From Flammeovirgaceae bacterium (GTDB lineage: Bacteria; Bacteroidota; Bacteroidia; Cytophagales; Cyclobacteriaceae), in the NCBI GenBank assembly GCA_021298355.1, contig JAJTEH010000015.1, positions 1-63,589 on the forward strand: a DNA stretch of 63,589 bases, in the 5' to 3' direction. Made by a program: the position numbers and the translations under genes. Within the stretch, counting starts at the first letter, position 1; every line of letters begins with the position of its first letter. The notes below the pieces were generated by a model that worked only from the letters and a program-made list of their open reading frames with translations, searched no databases and was not told where the DNA came from. Below are positions 61,617-63,589 of the stretch, piece by piece.

Positions 61617-63589
61617 ATGAAAGTATCCGGGAGATGGGTTGCAATTCTGCTATGCCTTTTGGTTGTACAAATTATTACATATGCAAACGGTGATAAATGC
61701 CATAGCATACCTACTTTAAACCAACCTACACAAAAAATTACCCAAACTGCCTGCGACTCTTTTTTATGGCATGGTACAACATATACTGTAAGTGGTGTAT
61801 ACATTTACCAATATCCTAACTCCAACCTTGCCGAAGAGCTAATACTTACCATTAATAAAAGCACAAGCACAACACTTACCCAAACTGCTTGCGATAATTT
61901 TGATTGGCACGGCACAACATACACCCAAAGCGGCTCGTATCAGTTTGTAACAACCAATGCAGCGGGTTGCACACATACAGAGATTTTAGAGTTGACTATT
62001 ACTAAAGAAATTTCTCCTGCATGGTATAAAACCTTAGGTGGAGTAGGTAACGATGGCATATACGCATCTGAGATAGACGATAATGGAAATGTGTACATAA
62101 TGGGTTTAGTAGAAAACACATTTAACTTTTCTGCGGGTAATCCTGCAACAGAAATTACAAATGGGGGTAGGTTTATTGCTAAATATAATGCACAAGGAAA
62201 TTTAATATGGGCAAAGCGTATACCACGTGCCAATACAACCAATTCTGATATTGTGCTTGATAAGTACGGAAACATCTATGCCACTTCTGTGTTTTCGGGT
62301 ACTAATGTGGATTTCGATCCTGATCCTAACAAAACGTTTACGCTATCATCAACCACCAACAATATATATGTAATTAAGTTTTCGCCTGAGGGTGAATTTC
62401 TTTGGGCGAAAAACGAATATGGTTTTATCAATACTCAAAGTTTTTTTTACTTTTTAAAAATCAATGTTAACGAAGCAAACGATGTTACCCTGCTATGGAA
62501 TCAACGTTCGAACAATTCTTTGCTTGGTCGTTTTGTAAGGTTAACTGATAACGGCACAACGGTGTGGACTAAAAAATTTAAACCCCAGGGGCACGTAGGC
62601 GCCAATAATTTTACAACCGATGCCAGCGGAAACATTTATTGGGTGTGTTCGTTATCTGCTGCCGTAGATTTTAGTTTCGACTCTCAGCCTTCCAATGTTC
62701 TTACTCCACTAGGTACAGTAGATATTGTACTATCTAAAATAAACAACACGGGAGATTTCATTTGGTCGAAGCAGGTTAGTGGCCCGGATGTTGAAGGAGT
62801 TTACGATATAAAATTGGATGAATCTGGTTCAATGTTTATTGTCGGCTGGTTTTTCCAAACGGTAACTTTCGGCAATTCTACTTATACTTCGCAAGGATCT
62901 TCTGATGCTTTTCTTTCTAAGCTAGATGCTAATGGAAATTTTTTATGGACAAAAACATGGGGGGGAATAAGAGATGACTATGCATTTGGTGTAGCCACAA
63001 GCCCTAACGGAACAATATATGTAAACGGTACTTTTGGGAGTACTGTTGATTTTGATCCTGATCCTAACAAAAATTACAGTCTTAACAGTGTTACAAGTGC
63101 TGAAGAAAGTTTTGTAGGCGGCTTAGATGATTTTCTGTCTAAATTTACATCGCAAGGCGAGTTTGTAACGGCCAGCCAGAGAGGTATTATTTCCTCAAAA
63201 ATTAGTAATCCGGTAAAAATCAACCTAAGCGAAGATGTATTAATAAGTGGTGCATTTGCTTCCAAAATTTACCTTATCGGGCCAGATGGACCGTTTTCAG
63301 AATCGGAAGATCGATCCGATATGTATTTCATTAAATATAATTCGTGTGTGCCAAAAAGTATTACAAATATAACAGCCTGCGATTCGTACTCGTGGAATGG
63401 CACAACCTATAACCAGAGTGGTAACTATTTATTTCTTAATCCGGTAACTAATAGTACCGAAGAATTAAACCTAACCATCAACAAAAGTACAACTACAACT
63501 TTAACCCAAACCGCTTGCGATAGTTTTGAGTGGCACGGCACAACATACACCGAAAGCGGCTCGCATCAGTTTGTAACAACTAACGCAGT
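61617..63589 (+). CDS. Large secreted repeat protein, cut by the right edge
   Basis: The open frame from the Met at 61617 has 657 residues and runs off the window. A signal peptide (hydrophobic run ending near YANG) is followed by repeats of the type TQTACDSFxWHGTTYTxSGxY at 61738-61812, 61873-61971, 63367-63440 and 63501-63589. Between repeats 2 and 3 lies a seven-bladed-propeller-like (SBBP) region with repeated FSxGxFLWAK and DDNGNVYI-type stretches. Such architecture is usual for Bacteroidota surface proteins secreted by the type IX system, whose C-terminal sorting domain would lie beyond the edge. Confidence 0.8.
   Translation, partial: MKVSGRWVAILLCLLVVQIITYANGDKCHSIPTLNQPTQKITQTACDSFLWHGTTYTVSGVYIYQYPNSNLAEELILTINKSTSTTLTQTACDNFDWHGTTYTQSGSYQFVTTNAAGCTHTEILELTITKEISPAWYKTLGGVGNDGIYASEIDDNGNVYIMGLVENTFNFSAGNPATEITNGGRFIAKYNAQGNLIWAKRIPRANTTNSDIVLDKYGNIYATSVFSGTNVDFDPDPNKTFTLSSTTNNIYVIKFSPEGEFLWAKNEYGFINTQSFFYFLKINVNEANDVTLLWNQRSNNSLLGRFVRLTDNGTTVWTKKFKPQGHVGANNFTTDASGNIYWVCSLSAAVDFSFDSQPSNVLTPLGTVDIVLSKINNTGDFIWSKQVSGPDVEGVYDIKLDESGSMFIVGWFFQTVTFGNSTYTSQGSSDAFLSKLDANGNFLWTKTWGGIRDDYAFGVATSPNGTIYVNGTFGSTVDFDPDPNKNYSLNSVTSAEESFVGGLDDFLSKFTSQGEFVTASQRGIISSKISNPVKINLSEDVLISGAFASKIYLIGPDGPFSESEDRSDMYFIKYNSCVPKSITNITACDSYSWNGTTYNQSGNYLFLNPVTNSTEELNLTINKSTTTTLTQTACDSFEWHGTTYTESGSHQFVTTNA
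61878..61962 (+). repeat. Direct DNA repeat within the surface-protein gene
   Basis: This 85-bp stretch matches 63504-63588 at 78 of 85 positions without gaps. The seven differences are mostly silent or conservative. This suggests recent duplication or gene conversion between repeat units of the gene. Confidence 0.85.
63504..63588 (+). repeat. Second copy of the 85-bp direct repeat
   Basis: This is the partner of 61878-61962 (78 of 85 positions identical). Being at the window edge, it suggests that further units of the repeat array follow beyond 63589. Confidence 0.85.

Noticed and set aside
1-63589. CRISPR arrays, transposases or prophage genes
   Set aside because: No regularly spaced repeats with unique spacers and no recognisable transposase, integrase or phage structural protein was found in the window.

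Overview
The window reads as a chromosomal segment of a member of the phylum Bacteroidota, most likely Cytophagia- or Chitinophagia-like. The evidence is low G+C content, promoters of the TTG-N19/20-TAnnTTTG type, a histidine kinase with a two-component-regulator propeller, a secreted protein with repeats typical of large Bacteroidota surface proteins, a tricorn-like protease, a CreD operon, a tgt-LptF/G-EamA gene order, and tRNA genes without an encoded CCA. No ribosomal RNA, CRISPR array, transposase or prophage gene is visible. Placement below phylum is inference.

Layout. Positions 1-480 hold a minus-strand tRNA locus (tRNA-Ala(GGC), plus a second tRNA cut by the left edge) in which 5' pieces of both tRNAs are duplicated next to perfect hairpins. 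Positions 502-5000 carry an NlpC/P60 lipoprotein, a GlcD-type FAD oxidase, a membrane protein and asparagine synthetase. Positions 4951-7623 form a minus-strand set that looks like metal (zinc) handling: a small exported protein, a His-rich lipoprotein, a CobW-type GTPase and a DUF2141 protein. Positions 7750-11600 are an AT-rich accessory patch with an XRE regulator, two small membrane proteins and two TPR proteins. Positions 11700-21500 are larger genes: amidohydrolase, AmtB, an UPF1-like helicase and ClpB. A second accessory patch (21900-23700) encodes an outer-membrane barrel and a lipoprotein. Then come the CreD operon (24037-26435), tRNA-Asn, PBP1C, an OmpA protein and an FtsX-type permease.

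The right half is mostly core genes: tgt, LptF/G permease, EamA transporter, ispE, fabI, murI, a solitary nuoH, a TPR histidine kinase, a TerB-like protein, ACP phosphodiesterase, a VPS10/BNR protein, a propeller histidine kinase, thiL, methylmalonyl-CoA epimerase, an A-type Fe-S protein, a tricorn-like protease, a single-chain double-DTG retropepsin coupled to a secreted protein with four AMPK/CBM48-like domains, a CoA transferase, an HD protein, peptidase E, a 42-residue membrane protein, and the start of a large secreted repeat protein that runs off the right edge.

The most notable unexplained structure is a family of three dispersed 140-bp elements (7747-7886 inverted, 21736-21875, 30729-30868). 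All are exactly 140 bp, with long terminal stems that are kept by compensatory changes. Other points worth a second look are the tRNA 5'-fragment/hairpin repeats, the loss of all three zinc cysteines in Tgt, and the retropepsin/CBM48 gene pair.
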